Source: Saccharibacillus sp. CPCC 101409
GTDB taxonomy: Bacteria; Bacillota; Bacilli; Paenibacillales; Paenibacillaceae
NCBI RefSeq assembly: GCF_030518235.1
Contig: NZ_JAULSA010000019.1
Location: 1-64,000, forward strand
Reading direction: 5' to 3'
DNA length: 64,000 nt
Part shown: in pieces, positions 54,037 to 63,970 of the stretch
Layout of the letters: each line of letters opens with the position of its first letter
Position numbering within the stretch: the first letter of the stretch is position 1
Translations under genes and position numbers: made by a program
Notes under the pieces: model-generated
Told to the model about the DNA's origin: nothing
What the model saw: only the letters and a program-made list of their open reading frames with translations
Databases searched by the model: none

Positions 54037-56355
54037 GTGCAGCTTATTATTGCGGAGAAACCGGACCAGGGGGCCAAGCTGGCCGCTCCTTTCAAACACA
54101 AGAAAACGCAGGGCTATATCGAAATCGCCAAATGCCCGACGTTTCCGGACGGCGCTTATGTGAGCTGGGCGGTCGGCCATATTTGCGAGCTTGTGCCGCC
54201 GGAAGAGTACGATCCGGCTTACAAGCGCTGGAGCCTGGACAGCCTGCCGATTCTGCCCGGCAAATTCAAGCACCGCATCACTCCGTCCAAAGCCAAACAG
54301 TTCAATCTGCTCAAAGATCTGCTGAAACGCCCGGAGGTGGGCGAGATCATTATCGCGAGCGACGCCGGGCGCGAAGGCGAGTACATCGTACGCATCATCA
54401 TCCAGCTCAGCGGGGTGAAGAAGCCGATGAAGCGGCTGTGGATCTCGTCGCTGACGCCGCGCGCGGTCGAACAGGGCTTCGCCAATCTCAAAGACGAGAG
54501 CGAAACGCGCAATCTGTACTACGAAGCGGTCAGCCGCTCCTGCGCGGACTGGCTGGTCGGCATGAACGGCTCGCGCGTCTATTCGCTGCTGTTCCAGCGG
54601 CGCGGCATCCGGGACGTGTTCTCGACCGGCCGCGTGCAGAGCCCGACGCTTGCGCTGATCGTGTCGCGGGAGAAAGAAATCGCCAATTTCAAACCCGAAC
54701 CGTTCTGGGAAGTGAAAGCCAGATTCGATATCAACGGCGCGGAATACGAAGGCACCTGGTTCAAAGGCGAGGAGACGCGGCTGAAAACGCCAGAAGAAGC
54801 GGAAGAGATTCGTGCCCGCTGCGAAGGCAAAAACGCGGTCGTCGACTCGATCGAAACGGAGCGCAAAGAATTCCAGCCGCCGCAGCTTTTCTCGCTGTCT
54901 TCGCTCCAGGCTTCGGCCAACCAGATCTATAAATACTCGCCGCAGGACACGCTGAGCGGCTTGCAGCAGCTGTATCTGGACGGTTATATTTCGTATCCGC
55001 GTTCCGATTCGTCTTATGTGACGGACGAGGAAGCGAAGCAGTTTCCGGACATCCTCAAAAAGCTGGAAAACTTCGATGCGCTGAAGCCATTTTTGCCCGC
55101 GCCCAAAAGTACGCTGATCGGCAATAAACGCTACGTCAACGCATCGAAGGTCGGCGATCACTACGCGATCGTCCCGACCGAGCAGGTGCCTGCTCCGGGC
55201 AGGCTGCAGGGCATGCACCTCAACTTGTATCTGCTGATCGCCAAACGGCTGATTGCGGCGCACGAGGAAAAAGCGGTTATCGACTATACGACGCTGGTTA
55301 CGCTGGTGGACGGCAGAGATCCTTTTCAAACCAAAGGCAAAGTGATCGTGCAGGAAGGCTGGCGCAAAGTGCTGTACGACAGTGCGCCCAAGAAAAAAGC
55401 CAAAAACGCCAATGCTAAAGACGAAGATAAAAACGACAAAGACGACGAGGAAGACGATCTGTCCGTCCTGCCGCCGGTACAAAAAGGCGACGAAGGCAAA
55501 GTGGCCGACGTCCAGGTGAAAGAAGGCAAAACGCAGCCGCCCAAGCGCTATACGGAAGGCCAGCTGATTACGCTTATGAAAACGGCCGGCAAGCACCTGG
55601 ACAACGCGGAGCTGGAGAAAGTGCTGCAGCGCACCGAAGGACTGGGCACGGAAGCGACGCGGGCGAATATTATCGGGGGATTGAAAGACCGCAAATATAT
55701 CGACGTCCGCAAAAATATGGTATATGCGACCAACAAAGGCACGGTGCTGATCGAAGCGCTCGGCGAAAGCGTGCTGGCTTCGGCGGAAATGACGGCCAAA
55801 TGGGAGCAGCGGCTCGGCGAGATCGGCCAGGGCCAGGAATCGCCGAAGACATTTATGGAACAGGCCCAGCGGCTGGCGGAGAAGATCGTATCGGACGCGG
55901 TGGCGGGCGAAAAAGGATGGGCGTTCAGCGTGGAACCGCCGAGCGGGGAAGATCGCCCGTCTGCCGGCAATCGTCCGGGAAACCGCGCCGCCGGTTCAAG
56001 GAACGCAGCAGCCGGAAGCGACAATAAAGGCGGCGCTCCGTCGGCCGGAATCGGCGCCTGTCCGATCTGCGGCAAACCGGTCGTCGATAAAAAGAACTTT
56101 TACGGTTGTACGGGCTATCCGGCCTGCAGCTTTACGATTTCCAAAAAGATCCTCGGCAAAGCGCTGTCCGAAACGCAGGTCAAGCGGCTGCTGGACAAAG
56201 GCCGTACGCTGACGCTCAAAGGCTTCAAAAAAGGCGAGAAAACGTTCGACGCGGCGCTGTCCTGGAATCCGGAGCAGCGAAAGCTCGACTTTATTTTCCC
56301 GGACCGGGAGGACAAAGCCAAGCCGGGAGCGGTACAGGCCGGCCGGGAATCTTGA
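54037..56355 (+). CDS. topB: DNA topoisomerase III
   Basis: Type IA topoisomerase that passes single strands through a transient break. The TOPRIM motif IIASDAGREGEY is near residues 105-116; the catalytic Tyr320 lies in YISYPRSDSS. A charged Lys/Asp insert (about 455-475) and a C-terminal zinc-ribbon (CPICGKPVVDKKNFYGCTGYPAC) follow. At 772 residues it is slightly longer than usual because of the insert. GTG start after AGGAGGAG. Confidence 0.95.
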   Translation: MQLIIAEKPDQGAKLAAPFKHKKTQGYIEIAKCPTFPDGAYVSWAVGHICELVPPEEYDPAYKRWSLDSLPILPGKFKHRITPSKAKQFNLLKDLLKRPEVGEIIIASDAGREGEYIVRIIIQLSGVKKPMKRLWISSLTPRAVEQGFANLKDESETRNLYYEAVSRSCADWLVGMNGSRVYSLLFQRRGIRDVFSTGRVQSPTLALIVSREKEIANFKPEPFWEVKARFDINGAEYEGTWFKGEETRLKTPEEAEEIRARCEGKNAVVDSIETERKEFQPPQLFSLSSLQASANQIYKYSPQDTLSGLQQLYLDGYISYPRSDSSYVTDEEAKQFPDILKKLENFDALKPFLPAPKSTLIGNKRYVNASKVGDHYAIVPTEQVPAPGRLQGMHLNLYLLIAKRLIAAHEEKAVIDYTTLVTLVDGRDPFQTKGKVIVQEGWRKVLYDSAPKKKAKNANAKDEDKNDKDDEEDDLSVLPPVQKGDEGKVADVQVKEGKTQPPKRYTEGQLITLMKTAGKHLDNAELEKVLQRTEGLGTEATRANIIGGLKDRKYIDVRKNMVYATNKGTVLIEALGESVLASAEMTAKWEQRLGEIGQGQESPKTFMEQAQRLAEKIVSDAVAGEKGWAFSVEPPSGEDRPSAGNRPGNRAAGSRNAAAGSDNKGGAPSAGIGACPICGKPVVDKKNFYGCTGYPACSFTISKKILGKALSETQVKRLLDKGRTLTLKGFKKGEKTFDAALSWNPEQRKLDFIFPDREDKAKPGAVQAGRES

Positions 56356-56385
56356 CGGTTTGCAGATCCGTCCGTTCCCGGCATC

Positions 56386-56417
56386 AAAAAAACGGACCCT
56401 TTAAAGGGTCCGTTTTT
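56386..56417. terminator. Bidirectional terminator between topB and the HAD gene
   Basis: A perfect palindromic stem ACGGACCCTTTAAAGGGTCCGT with A-run and T-run, so it serves both converging genes. The HAD stop codon lies within it. Confidence 0.9.
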
Positions 56418-57165
56418 GAAACGACGTCCGGGCGAAATCGCTGATGATCTCCGGAACTTGAGGAAGCCGGGAGACCGTATGCAGCGTGCCTTTGGAATGT
56501 TCGTTCAGCTCGATCAGATTGTACGCCCATTCGCGCTCCTGCTTGAGATAGACGGCGTTGATATCGGCGCTGAGCGCCGGAGCGATATCGGTGCGCAGCG
56601 AGTTGCCGATCATCCAGGTGGACGGCCGCGGCAGCGAACGCGCGCCGAGAATGCCTTCGAGCGCCTGGACGTTCTTGTGCTGGCGGATGAAAATATCGGA
56701 GCCGAAATAAGAACTCAGCTTCATCTGGTCGATCTTGCGCTGCTGGATCTTCTCTTCGCCTCCGGTATACAGATAGAGGGCGTGGCCTTCGCTGCGCAGA
56801 ACTTCGAGCGTATCGACCATGCCGGGATAAGCCTCCACTTCGTAATCGTAGACGCTGAGCCCCAGCTTCATCAGCGCGGCTTCTTCGGCGTCGCTGCCGA
56901 TCCGTTTATAGACGGAAGCGAAGTGCCGGTACGTCGCGATCAGCGATTCCGGGAAGTGGTGGCTGGCGAAGCCGACCACGTGCACGCCGGCGATATCGAT
57001 CTCCAGCTGCTTGTCCCGCACTTCCTGAACGCTCAATCCGTAATCGGAGAACCAGCCGGTCATCAGCGAGAAGAACTCGTCCAGGATCAGATCGAAATAC
57101 TTATTGCAGTAGACGAGCGTATCGTCGAGGTCGAAAATGAGATGTTGTTTGCAGGTACCCGTCAC
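56401..57165 (-). CDS. HAD-family hydrolase
   Basis: A 254-residue HAD protein: motif I FDLDDTLVYC (Asp12, Asp14), motif II LYLYTGG, motif III Lys near GGEEKIQQRKI or later, motif IV MIGNSLRTDIAPAL. A helical cap lies between. The substrate is unknown. GTG start with AAGGAGTG upstream. It is downstream of the winged-helix regulator on the same strand, and may share its transcript. Confidence 0.85.
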   Translation of the reverse strand: MTGTCKQHLIFDLDDTLVYCNKYFDLILDEFFSLMTGWFSDYGLSVQEVRDKQLEIDIAGVHVVGFASHHFPESLIATYRHFASVYKRIGSDAEEAALMKLGLSVYDYEVEAYPGMVDTLEVLRSEGHALYLYTGGEEKIQQRKIDQMKLSSYFGSDIFIRQHKNVQALEGILGARSLPRPSTWMIGNSLRTDIAPALSADINAVYLKQEREWAYNLIELNEHSKGTLHTVSRLPQVPEIISDFARTSFQKRTL

Positions 57166-57229
57166 GGGATATTCACTCCTTCTTGCATCCCTGCGGGGGC
57201 CGATTCGCGAAAAGTGTCAAAAGTTTCGG

Positions 57230-58150
57230 TCAAAGACGCAGATAGGACTCCAGAAACATTTGCAGTTCCGACGCCCCGTCGGGACGAATGCTGAATTTTT
57301 CATTGAATTGTTCGCCGATGTGCGTGCGCAGCAGACCGGCCGTTCGCAGCAGGACCATGTGATGCTTGAGCGCTTCGGCGGGCTGCCCCAGATCGCGTTC
57401 CATTTCCTGCAGGGAACGCGGCTGGTCGGCGACGTAGCGCAGCAGCTTGAGCCGGTCCGGCATCGCCAGCGCGCGCGTCATGCGCAGCAGCACGGTCGGC
57501 GGTTCGTCCTCATGGGCTTCCGGCGCGTCGACCGGGTACTGGATCAGCAGCACGCTGCGGTAAAAGCAGTACGTGTTCATCGGCCGGTTGTGCACCGTCG
57601 GGAACAGGATCACCGTACGCAGGTCGAGCGGCGTTTCGATCACCAGGCCGCCCGACGCGTATTCCACCAGCGCGCTGGGGTCCATCTTGAGCAGCAGTTC
57701 GCGCTTCTCGGCCGCGTCCTCTTCCATCAGCGGCAGGATGGAATCGCGAATATCCTGGAAATAATAAGTATACCACGACTTCAGCAGCGGCGTATAGTCG
57801 CGCTGAATGCGCTCCATATCGGCCGGCGTCAGCAGCGGAAGCTGCCCGGCGATCCGGTCCAGCAGGTTTTGCGCCGGCTCGGTGAACAGACGTTCCAGGA
57901 AAGCCGGAATGTCTTCGCCGGTTTCGCGCTCGATCACGAGCGCGTACAGCGCGTCGAAATCGAGGAACGGCCAGCCGGCCGCTTCGTCGAACCGCCGCCG
58001 CAGATCCGGCGGCATGCCGTCTTCCGCCGCGGCCGACCAGTCCGAGCCGATATCGAGATTTTGCAGCCATTTCTTGGTGACGTGCACCATAAAGCTGCCG
58101 AGCAGCTCGTAAATCTCGGATACGTCTATTTGCACATCGTAATTGTTCAA
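57230..58150 (-). CDS. ArsR/SmtB-like winged-helix regulator with N-terminal domain
   Basis: A 306-residue protein with a C-terminal winged helix (about 225-300; RMTRALAMPDRLKLLRYVAD and LGQPAEALKHHMVLLRTAGLL, the ArsR recognition helix). The N-terminal 220 residues carry no motif I recognise and probably bind a ligand, as in related large ArsR-type proteins in Firmicutes. The TTG start has GGAGGG upstream. It lies divergent to the MFS transporter and may regulate it. Confidence 0.8.
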   Translation of the reverse strand: MNNYDVQIDVSEIYELLGSFMVHVTKKWLQNLDIGSDWSAAAEDGMPPDLRRRFDEAAGWPFLDFDALYALVIERETGEDIPAFLERLFTEPAQNLLDRIAGQLPLLTPADMERIQRDYTPLLKSWYTYYFQDIRDSILPLMEEDAAEKRELLLKMDPSALVEYASGGLVIETPLDLRTVILFPTVHNRPMNTYCFYRSVLLIQYPVDAPEAHEDEPPTVLLRMTRALAMPDRLKLLRYVADQPRSLQEMERDLGQPAEALKHHMVLLRTAGLLRTHIGEQFNEKFSIRPDGASELQMFLESYLRL

Positions 58151-58327
58151 GCTTTACCCTCCTAGGCCAAACATCGCTTTGCCGTTTAACCTATTATGTA
58201 TGGTTTGGCTCGGACTTGTCCACTATGAACTTGGCGGATATCCGGCCTGCGGAAGGATACGCGCGTCCGCTTTTTTACCCGTTTCGTTATTATGCATGGA
58301 AGCGGCTCCGTTCCGGAGAAACGCTTC

Positions 58328-59512
58328 TTGAAAGGAATGAATGTTTCGTTGCTGCCCCGTTCCGCTTTTTCCTATTATATTCTGCTCGGCGTGGTCGTAA
58401 TGGCCGGGCTGAGCCAGGGGCTGCTGCTCCCGCTGCTGTCGATCCTGCTCGAACAGCAGGGCGTGTCCGCTTCGGTCAACGGATTCAATTCGGCGTCGCT
58501 GTATATCGGTTCGTTCGCCATGACGCTTGTCGCGGAGCGGCTCGTCGGCGTCGTCGGATTCAAAAAGCTGCTGGTCGGCGGACTGCTCATGGTCCTGATC
58601 GCGCTGCCGCTGTTTCCGCTGCTTCCCGGCGTGCGCACCTGGTTTGTGCTGCGACTGATCATCGGAGCCGGAGACAGCGCGCTGAATTACGTCGCCCAAC
58701 TGTGGGTGCTGCTTGTGACCCCTGCCGAAAACCGCGGCCGCAACCTGTCGCTGTACGGCATGTCTTACGGTATCGGGTTCAGCGTCGGTCCGCTGGGGAT
58801 CGGGCTGGTCGATTACGGGGACTCCGTCCCTTTTCTTGCGCTTGCGCTGCTGTTTCTGCTGGTGCTGATCTTCGTCCTGCGCTTTCTGCTCGCTTACAAG
58901 CCGGAAAGCGGCAAAGAGCACACCGACAGAGGCTTCGCAAGATTTTCCAAAGTGTACCGTTACGCCTGGTTTGCGCTGATCCCGGCTTTCCTTTACGGTT
59001 ATATGGAAGCTTCGCTCAACGGCAACTTTCCGGTTTACGGCCTGCGCATCGGGCTGTTTAAAGAAGATGTGGCGCTGCTGATGCTGAGCGTGGGCATCGG
59101 CGGACTGATTCTTCAACTGCCGCTGGGCATGCTCAGCGACCGCTTCGGACGCCGTCCCATTCTAATCGGAGCGGGCGTCTGCGGCGGACTGCTGTTTGCG
59201 CTGGTGCCGCTTGCCGGGACATCGCTCTGGCTGAATACGATTTTGTTTCTGGCGGCGGGCGGCCTGGTCGGCTCTTTTTACTCGCTCGGCATGGCTTATG
59301 CGGCCGACCTGCTGCCCAAAGCGCTGATTCCGTCCGCCAACGTCGTCGCGTCGTTTCATTTCAGCGCGGGCAGCATGCTCGGGCCGACGATCGGCGGAGC
59401 GGGCATGCAGCACGGGTCGCCGTTTCTGCTGTTCCTGCTGATGGGAAGCGCGTATATGCTGTTCGGCGCGTTCGGGTTCTTTTTCAAAGGCCGGACCGCT
59501 AAAAATGTATAG
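58328..59512 (+). CDS. MFS transporter
   Basis: A roughly 395-residue protein with about twelve hydrophobic helices; the MFS-type loop GMLSDRFGRRPILIGAG lies between the sixth and later helices, along with QGLLLPLLSILLEQQGVSASVNG at the start. It resembles drug/sugar exporters of Gram-positive bacteria; substrate unknown. Starts at TTG 58328 (GGAG 9 bases upstream) or ATG 58337; a frame from 58292 has no ribosome site. It is divergent from the winged-helix regulator, which may control it. Confidence 0.85.
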   Translation: MKGMNVSLLPRSAFSYYILLGVVVMAGLSQGLLLPLLSILLEQQGVSASVNGFNSASLYIGSFAMTLVAERLVGVVGFKKLLVGGLLMVLIALPLFPLLPGVRTWFVLRLIIGAGDSALNYVAQLWVLLVTPAENRGRNLSLYGMSYGIGFSVGPLGIGLVDYGDSVPFLALALLFLLVLIFVLRFLLAYKPESGKEHTDRGFARFSKVYRYAWFALIPAFLYGYMEASLNGNFPVYGLRIGLFKEDVALLMLSVGIGGLILQLPLGMLSDRFGRRPILIGAGVCGGLLFALVPLAGTSLWLNTILFLAAGGLVGSFYSLGMAYAADLLPKALIPSANVVASFHFSAGSMLGPTIGGAGMQHGSPFLLFLLMGSAYMLFGAFGFFFKGRTAKNV

Positions 59513-59600
59513 AAAAAGCCCGCTTGGCGTGGCATTCGCAGGACGTTTCGGGGTACACTAGAGAAGTGAAGTTTAACGGGACAGGGGAGTCGGATGGCGA

Positions 59601-60326
59601 ATGATCAAGGTTAGAGGCTTGAAAAAGACCGTAAGCAGCGACAAAATACCCGTACTCAGAGGAATCGATTTCGATCTTGTGCGCGGCGAATTCGTCGCGA
59701 TCGTCGGACCGAGCGGCAGCGGCAAAAGTATGCTGCTTCGCTGCCTCGCGCTGCGCGAGAAGTGGGACGGCGGCACGTTCGTCGTGGACGAGACCGATGT
59801 TTTTAAAGGCGGCTGGTCCGCCAAAATGAAAGTGCGCCGCGAGTGGGCGTATCTCCAGCAGAATCCGGATCTCGATCCGAACCGCACCGCGCTCAAGAAC
59901 GTACTGATCGGCCAGGTCGGCCAGACGCCGGCCTGGCGCCGGCTGACGGGCATGGTGCGCACCGACGATTATATGGGCGCGATGGACATGCTCGAATCGC
60001 TCGGGCTGCTCGACAAAGCGAAGAACAAATCGGGCACGCTGAGCGGCGGGGAAAAACAGCGGGTGGCGACGGCGCGCGCGCTGGCGCACGGAGCGAACGT
60101 ACTGCTGGCCGACGAGCCCGTGATCGGGCTGGACCCGCATACGGCAGACAGCGTGCTGGGCATGCTGAAGCAGCTGTGCGAAAAAGAAGAAAAGACGGTG
60201 GTCGCCGTGCTGCCGATCGAGCTGGCCGAGCGCCACGCCCACCGTATCTGGGGCATGGACGGCGGCAAGATCGTGCTGGATATCCGCGGACGCCGCTTGA
60301 CGACGGCCGAGAAAAGCCGACTGTAA
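59601..60326 (+). CDS. ABC transporter ATPase, PhnC-like, without permease
   Basis: A 241-residue ATP-binding protein. Walker A is GPSGSGKSMLL (36-46), the Q-loop YLQQNPDLDP, the signature LSGGEKQRVATARA and Walker B VLLADEPVIGLDP. It looks like the phosphonate/phosphate-ester (PhnC) type, but the neighbouring genes are not permeases. A hairpin (60338-60370) lies before the next gene. It may serve a permease encoded elsewhere or act with the lipoprotein downstream. Confidence 0.85.
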   Translation: MIKVRGLKKTVSSDKIPVLRGIDFDLVRGEFVAIVGPSGSGKSMLLRCLALREKWDGGTFVVDETDVFKGGWSAKMKVRREWAYLQQNPDLDPNRTALKNVLIGQVGQTPAWRRLTGMVRTDDYMGAMDMLESLGLLDKAKNKSGTLSGGEKQRVATARALAHGANVLLADEPVIGLDPHTADSVLGMLKQLCEKEEKTVVAVLPIELAERHAHRIWGMDGGKIVLDIRGRRLTTAEKSRL

Positions 60327-60407
60327 CGGCCGGCCGCGGCGAACAGCCGGTATTCCATCCGGGGTTCGCCGGGCAGGCCCATATGCGAAAAGAGAGTGAG
60401 CGAAGGA

Positions 60408-61697
60408 ATGAAAAAGTATTGGCTGGGCGCCCTGGCCGTATCGGGACTGTTGGCGCTTACGGGCTGCAGCGATACGCTGTCCCTGCCGGACCCGACGTCG
60501 CTGATTCGCCCGCCCCGTCTCGCGGCGGATAAGGAAGTGCTCAAGAACGCGATCGACGTCAAGCTTCCGGCGGGGGCGACCGAAGTGCGAACGCTCGGTT
60601 CCGAAGATACGAGCACGATTCACGATATCGATCTTGACGGAGACGGTGTAAACGAAGCCGTCGTATTCTACAAGTCGCCCGACGCCAGCGTCGTCAAGGG
60701 AATGATTCTGCAGAAGCAGGGGAACACCTGGGTGAATACGCTGACCGTCGACGGCGAAGGGCCGGTGCTGGACAAGCTCGAATTCCGGGATGTGACCGGC
60801 GACGGGCATCTCGATATCGTCGCGGGCTATGGCTTGGAAGAGAACGCGCCGAACTCGTTTAACAACTCGCTGGTGATCTACTCCTATACGGGAACGACGG
60901 TATCGAGTCCCATCGTCAAAGTGCCTTACGCCGAGTTCGGGGTGGCCGACTTTAACGGCGACGGCAAAGAGGAGCTTGCATTGATCAACTTCGACGCCAA
61001 CACCGGCACGGAAATCAAAGTGTATCAATACCGGGAGAACAGCCTGCAGGAGCTGTCTTCGCTTACGCTTCCGAACAAAACGCTGACGAGCTATTACAAT
61101 GTAGCCGCCGGCAAAGTATCCGAAGCCGTCAACGGGCTGGTGCTGGACATGACGATCGGGACGAGTTCCTATACCCAGCTTGTCGTCATGAAGAACGATA
61201 TGCTGGAATCGGTGCTGGGCGAAGACGCCGCGTTCAAAGACGGCCTTGTCAAAAGCGAGGACGTCAACGGAGACGGCATTATCGAAATCGGCACATTGAG
61301 AAAGCCTTACGGCTGGAGTTATTTCGAGCATAAAGAAGACGTTCCGCTGCTGACGATTTACAGCCGGTGGGACGGAGAAAACGGCTTGAAGCAGGTGCGG
61401 GAACAGTACCGCGACGCCGCGGGACGATACGTGCTTCCGCCGTTTCCCGCAGAGCTTCAGGGCAACGTGACGCTCGATACGGTCTCGATCGTCGACAAAT
61501 ACCTGAAATTCGTCCGGATCGATACGCGCGAGTGGCTTGAAGAAGTCCGCTTCTTCACCTCCGCGCAGTGGCAAAGCGAGTCCGAGAACAACGGCTGGAT
61601 CAAGCTGTACGGAACGAACAGTCTCGTCATCGCGTACCGGGTCAATCCGGACGGCGATCTGGCGCCCGGCAAATCGGGCATCCCCGCCGCCAATTGA
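60408..61697 (+). CDS. VCBS/FG-GAP-type lipoprotein
   Basis: A 429-residue surface lipoprotein. The lipobox LTGC places the lipidated Cys at residue 20. Four Asp-rich, likely calcium-binding motifs of the FG-GAP/VCBS kind occur: DLDGDGVNEAVV, VTGDGHLDIVAGY, FNGDGKEELALI and VNGDGIIEIGTL. They suggest a beta-propeller extracellular domain. The ligand is unknown. ATG 60408 is preferred over GTG 60396. It lies between the ABC ATPase and the two-component genes. Confidence 0.82.
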   Translation: MKKYWLGALAVSGLLALTGCSDTLSLPDPTSLIRPPRLAADKEVLKNAIDVKLPAGATEVRTLGSEDTSTIHDIDLDGDGVNEAVVFYKSPDASVVKGMILQKQGNTWVNTLTVDGEGPVLDKLEFRDVTGDGHLDIVAGYGLEENAPNSFNNSLVIYSYTGTTVSSPIVKVPYAEFGVADFNGDGKEELALINFDANTGTEIKVYQYRENSLQELSSLTLPNKTLTSYYNVAAGKVSEAVNGLVLDMTIGTSSYTQLVVMKNDMLESVLGEDAAFKDGLVKSEDVNGDGIIEIGTLRKPYGWSYFEHKEDVPLLTIYSRWDGENGLKQVREQYRDAAGRYVLPPFPAELQGNVTLDTVSIVDKYLKFVRIDTREWLEEVRFFTSAQWQSESENNGWIKLYGTNSLVIAYRVNPDGDLAPGKSGIPAAN

Positions 61698-61781
61698 CCG
61701 GCGGAGTCGGGGACGGCCGAGGCGTACGGGCGCGGGGGCAGAAAAGCACAAACGGAAACAAGGCCGGAAAGGGGAACGTCA

Positions 61782-62480
61782 ATGAGTAAAGTACTGATAT
61801 TGGAAGACGAAGAGTCGATCCGCGGTTTTATCGTCATCAACCTGAAGCGCAACGGATTCGAGGTGCTCGAAGCGGGCAACGGCAACGAAGCGCTGCATCT
61901 GCTGCAAACGGAGCCGGGCATCGATATTGCGCTGCTGGACGTTATGGTTCCGGGGATCGACGGGTTTGAGGTCTGCCGGCGCATTCGCGAAACGAACGAA
62001 CGGATGGGCATCATATTCCTGACCGCCAAAGTGCAGGAACAGGACAAGGTTTACGCGCTTTCCGTCGGCGCCGACGACCATGTAAGCAAGCCGTTCAGTC
62101 CGACGGAACTGATCGCGCGCATCCATTCGCTGCTGCGCCGGGTCAATGTGCACCGCGAAACGGCGGCCAAAGTCACATTCGACTCCGGGCCGTTCAAGCT
62201 GGACCTGATCTCCAAACAGTTCAAGAAAAACAACCAGGCGATCGAGCTGACGCCGACCGAATTTTCGCTGATCCAATTTTTCCTGGAAAAAGAAAACACG
62301 CCGCTCAGCCGGGATCTGCTGCTCGATCACGTCTGGGGCAAAGAATATATGGGCGATCCCAAGATCGTCGACGTCAATATCCGCAGACTGCGCCAGAAAA
62401 TCGAAGACAATCCGTCCGAGCCCGAATACTTGCAGACCGTATGGGGGCACGGTTATAAATGGAAAGGCCAGGGTCAATGA
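61782..62480 (+). CDS. OmpR/PhoB-family response regulator
   Basis: A 232-residue two-domain response regulator. Receiver domain residues 1-120 with phospho-acceptor Asp53 (LLDVMVPGIDG) and Lys in FLTAKVQEQDK; C-terminal winged helix (about 130-230; LTPTEFSLIQFFLEKENTPLSRDLLLDHVWG). It overlaps the kinase gene by ATGA, so the two are a pair. Confidence 0.95.
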   Translation: MSKVLILEDEESIRGFIVINLKRNGFEVLEAGNGNEALHLLQTEPGIDIALLDVMVPGIDGFEVCRRIRETNERMGIIFLTAKVQEQDKVYALSVGADDHVSKPFSPTELIARIHSLLRRVNVHRETAAKVTFDSGPFKLDLISKQFKKNNQAIELTPTEFSLIQFFLEKENTPLSRDLLLDHVWGKEYMGDPKIVDVNIRRLRQKIEDNPSEPEYLQTVWGHGYKWKGQGQ

Positions 62481-63970
62481 TCAAGAAAGGGATCGGCAGG
62501 CAGATCGTTATGCATTATTTTATCGTGGTTTTCCTGGCGCTGATGCTGGTGGAAGTCGTATTCCTGTTTGCGATGCGGGCCTATTACTACGATACGATCT
62601 ATAATATGCTGTCGAGCTATATCAACGTCACGGTTCGCAGCGCGCAGATTGTTTCGACCGGGAACAGCGAGAGGGAATATCTCAACAACATGATGGACAG
62701 GTTGAAACGTCCCGACGCCGAACTGCAAATCCTCGACGGCAAAGGCAAAGTGCTGATCAGCTCGTCGGGGTTCAAATCGGACAAGCCGGTGCAGACGAGC
62801 GATATTCCGCAGGCACTGGCGTCCGGCAGCATCGCCAAGTGGATCGGACGCCAGGCCACCACGGGCGAGCCGGTTATGGCGGTCACGACAACGCTTCAGC
62901 AGGGCGGCGGACAAATTTATCTGGCCCGGTTCGTCACCTCGATCGAAAAAGTGAACCAGCGCCTGACCGCGATCACCCTGTTCTCGATGGCCGTTATCGC
63001 CGTTGTGCTGGTGATCGTCCTGATTGTCGGGATCGGTCTCGCCAATTCGATCGTCAGGCCGATCAACAATATTATCGCCGTATCGGCCCAGATGGCGAAA
63101 GGCCGGTTCGACGTCAGGGTCGAAGGGGATTACCGGTACGAGCTGGGCGAGATGGGTTCGACGCTGAACTATATGGCCGAAGAGATCGTGCGCAGCAATC
63201 AGATCAAAGACGACTTCATTTCTTCGATCTCGCACGAGCTGCGCACGCCGCTCACGTCGATCAAAGGCTGGAGCGAGACGCTCGACTCCGGCGGCTACGA
63301 TCCCGAAGAAACCAAGCTCGGCATGGGGATCATCTCCAAAGAAACGCAGCGGCTGATCGGGCTCGTCGAAGAGCTGCTGGACTTCTCCAAGCTGCAGCAG
63401 AACGAGATGAAGCTGACGATGGAGCGGGTCGAATTGAAAGATCTGCTCAAAGAAATCATCCTGAATGTGTGGGCCAAAGCGGAACTGAAGCAGGTTCAGC
63501 TGCGGATCGAAGCGGAAAACGATTCGTTCGCCGTTTACGGCGACGCCAACCGGCTGAAGCAGGTGTTTCTGAATATTGTCGACAACGCGGTCAAGTTCTC
63601 CCACGAAAATTCGCTGATCGTGCTGCATCTGGCGCGCGAAGACGGCTGGGTCCGGGCTTCCGTGCGGGACAGCGGAATCGGGATCGACGAAGAGAATCTG
63701 AAGCGGGTCAAAGACCGGTTCTTCCAGGTTAACACGCAGGGCGGAGGCACGGGCCTCGGCCTGGCGATCACCCAGCAGCTGGTCGAACTGCACGAAGGCG
63801 AGATCGAGATGGCGAGCGAGCTCGGCGTCGGCACGACCGTGACGGTCAAGCTGCCGCTGCTGGACGAAGAACTTCCGCAGTTGCAAGAAGCCGAAGCGGA
63901 AGAAGACGGCTCTCCGGAGAATGCAGGGCCGGACGCAGGCGAATCTTCCGAAAACGAGAAAAAGCAGTAA
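62477..63970 (+). CDS. HAMP-domain sensor histidine kinase
   Basis: Membrane sensor with two helices (about 12-34 and 170-192), an extracellular part of about 135 residues, a HAMP domain (about 193-245), the phospho-accepting His253 in SISHELRTPLTSIKGW, and ATPase boxes NIVDNAVKFSHEN and GTGLGLAITQQL. A Glu/Asp-rich C-terminal tail of about 30 residues is unusual but not diagnostic. It is the partner of the upstream regulator, and the lipoprotein before them may act as a ligand sensor. Starts at ATG 62477. Confidence 0.94.
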   Translation: MIKKGIGRQIVMHYFIVVFLALMLVEVVFLFAMRAYYYDTIYNMLSSYINVTVRSAQIVSTGNSEREYLNNMMDRLKRPDAELQILDGKGKVLISSSGFKSDKPVQTSDIPQALASGSIAKWIGRQATTGEPVMAVTTTLQQGGGQIYLARFVTSIEKVNQRLTAITLFSMAVIAVVLVIVLIVGIGLANSIVRPINNIIAVSAQMAKGRFDVRVEGDYRYELGEMGSTLNYMAEEIVRSNQIKDDFISSISHELRTPLTSIKGWSETLDSGGYDPEETKLGMGIISKETQRLIGLVEELLDFSKLQQNEMKLTMERVELKDLLKEIILNVWAKAELKQVQLRIEAENDSFAVYGDANRLKQVFLNIVDNAVKFSHENSLIVLHLAREDGWVRASVRDSGIGIDEENLKRVKDRFFQVNTQGGGTGLGLAITQQLVELHEGEIEMASELGVGTTVTVKLPLLDEELPQLQEAEAEEDGSPENAGPDAGESSENEKKQ

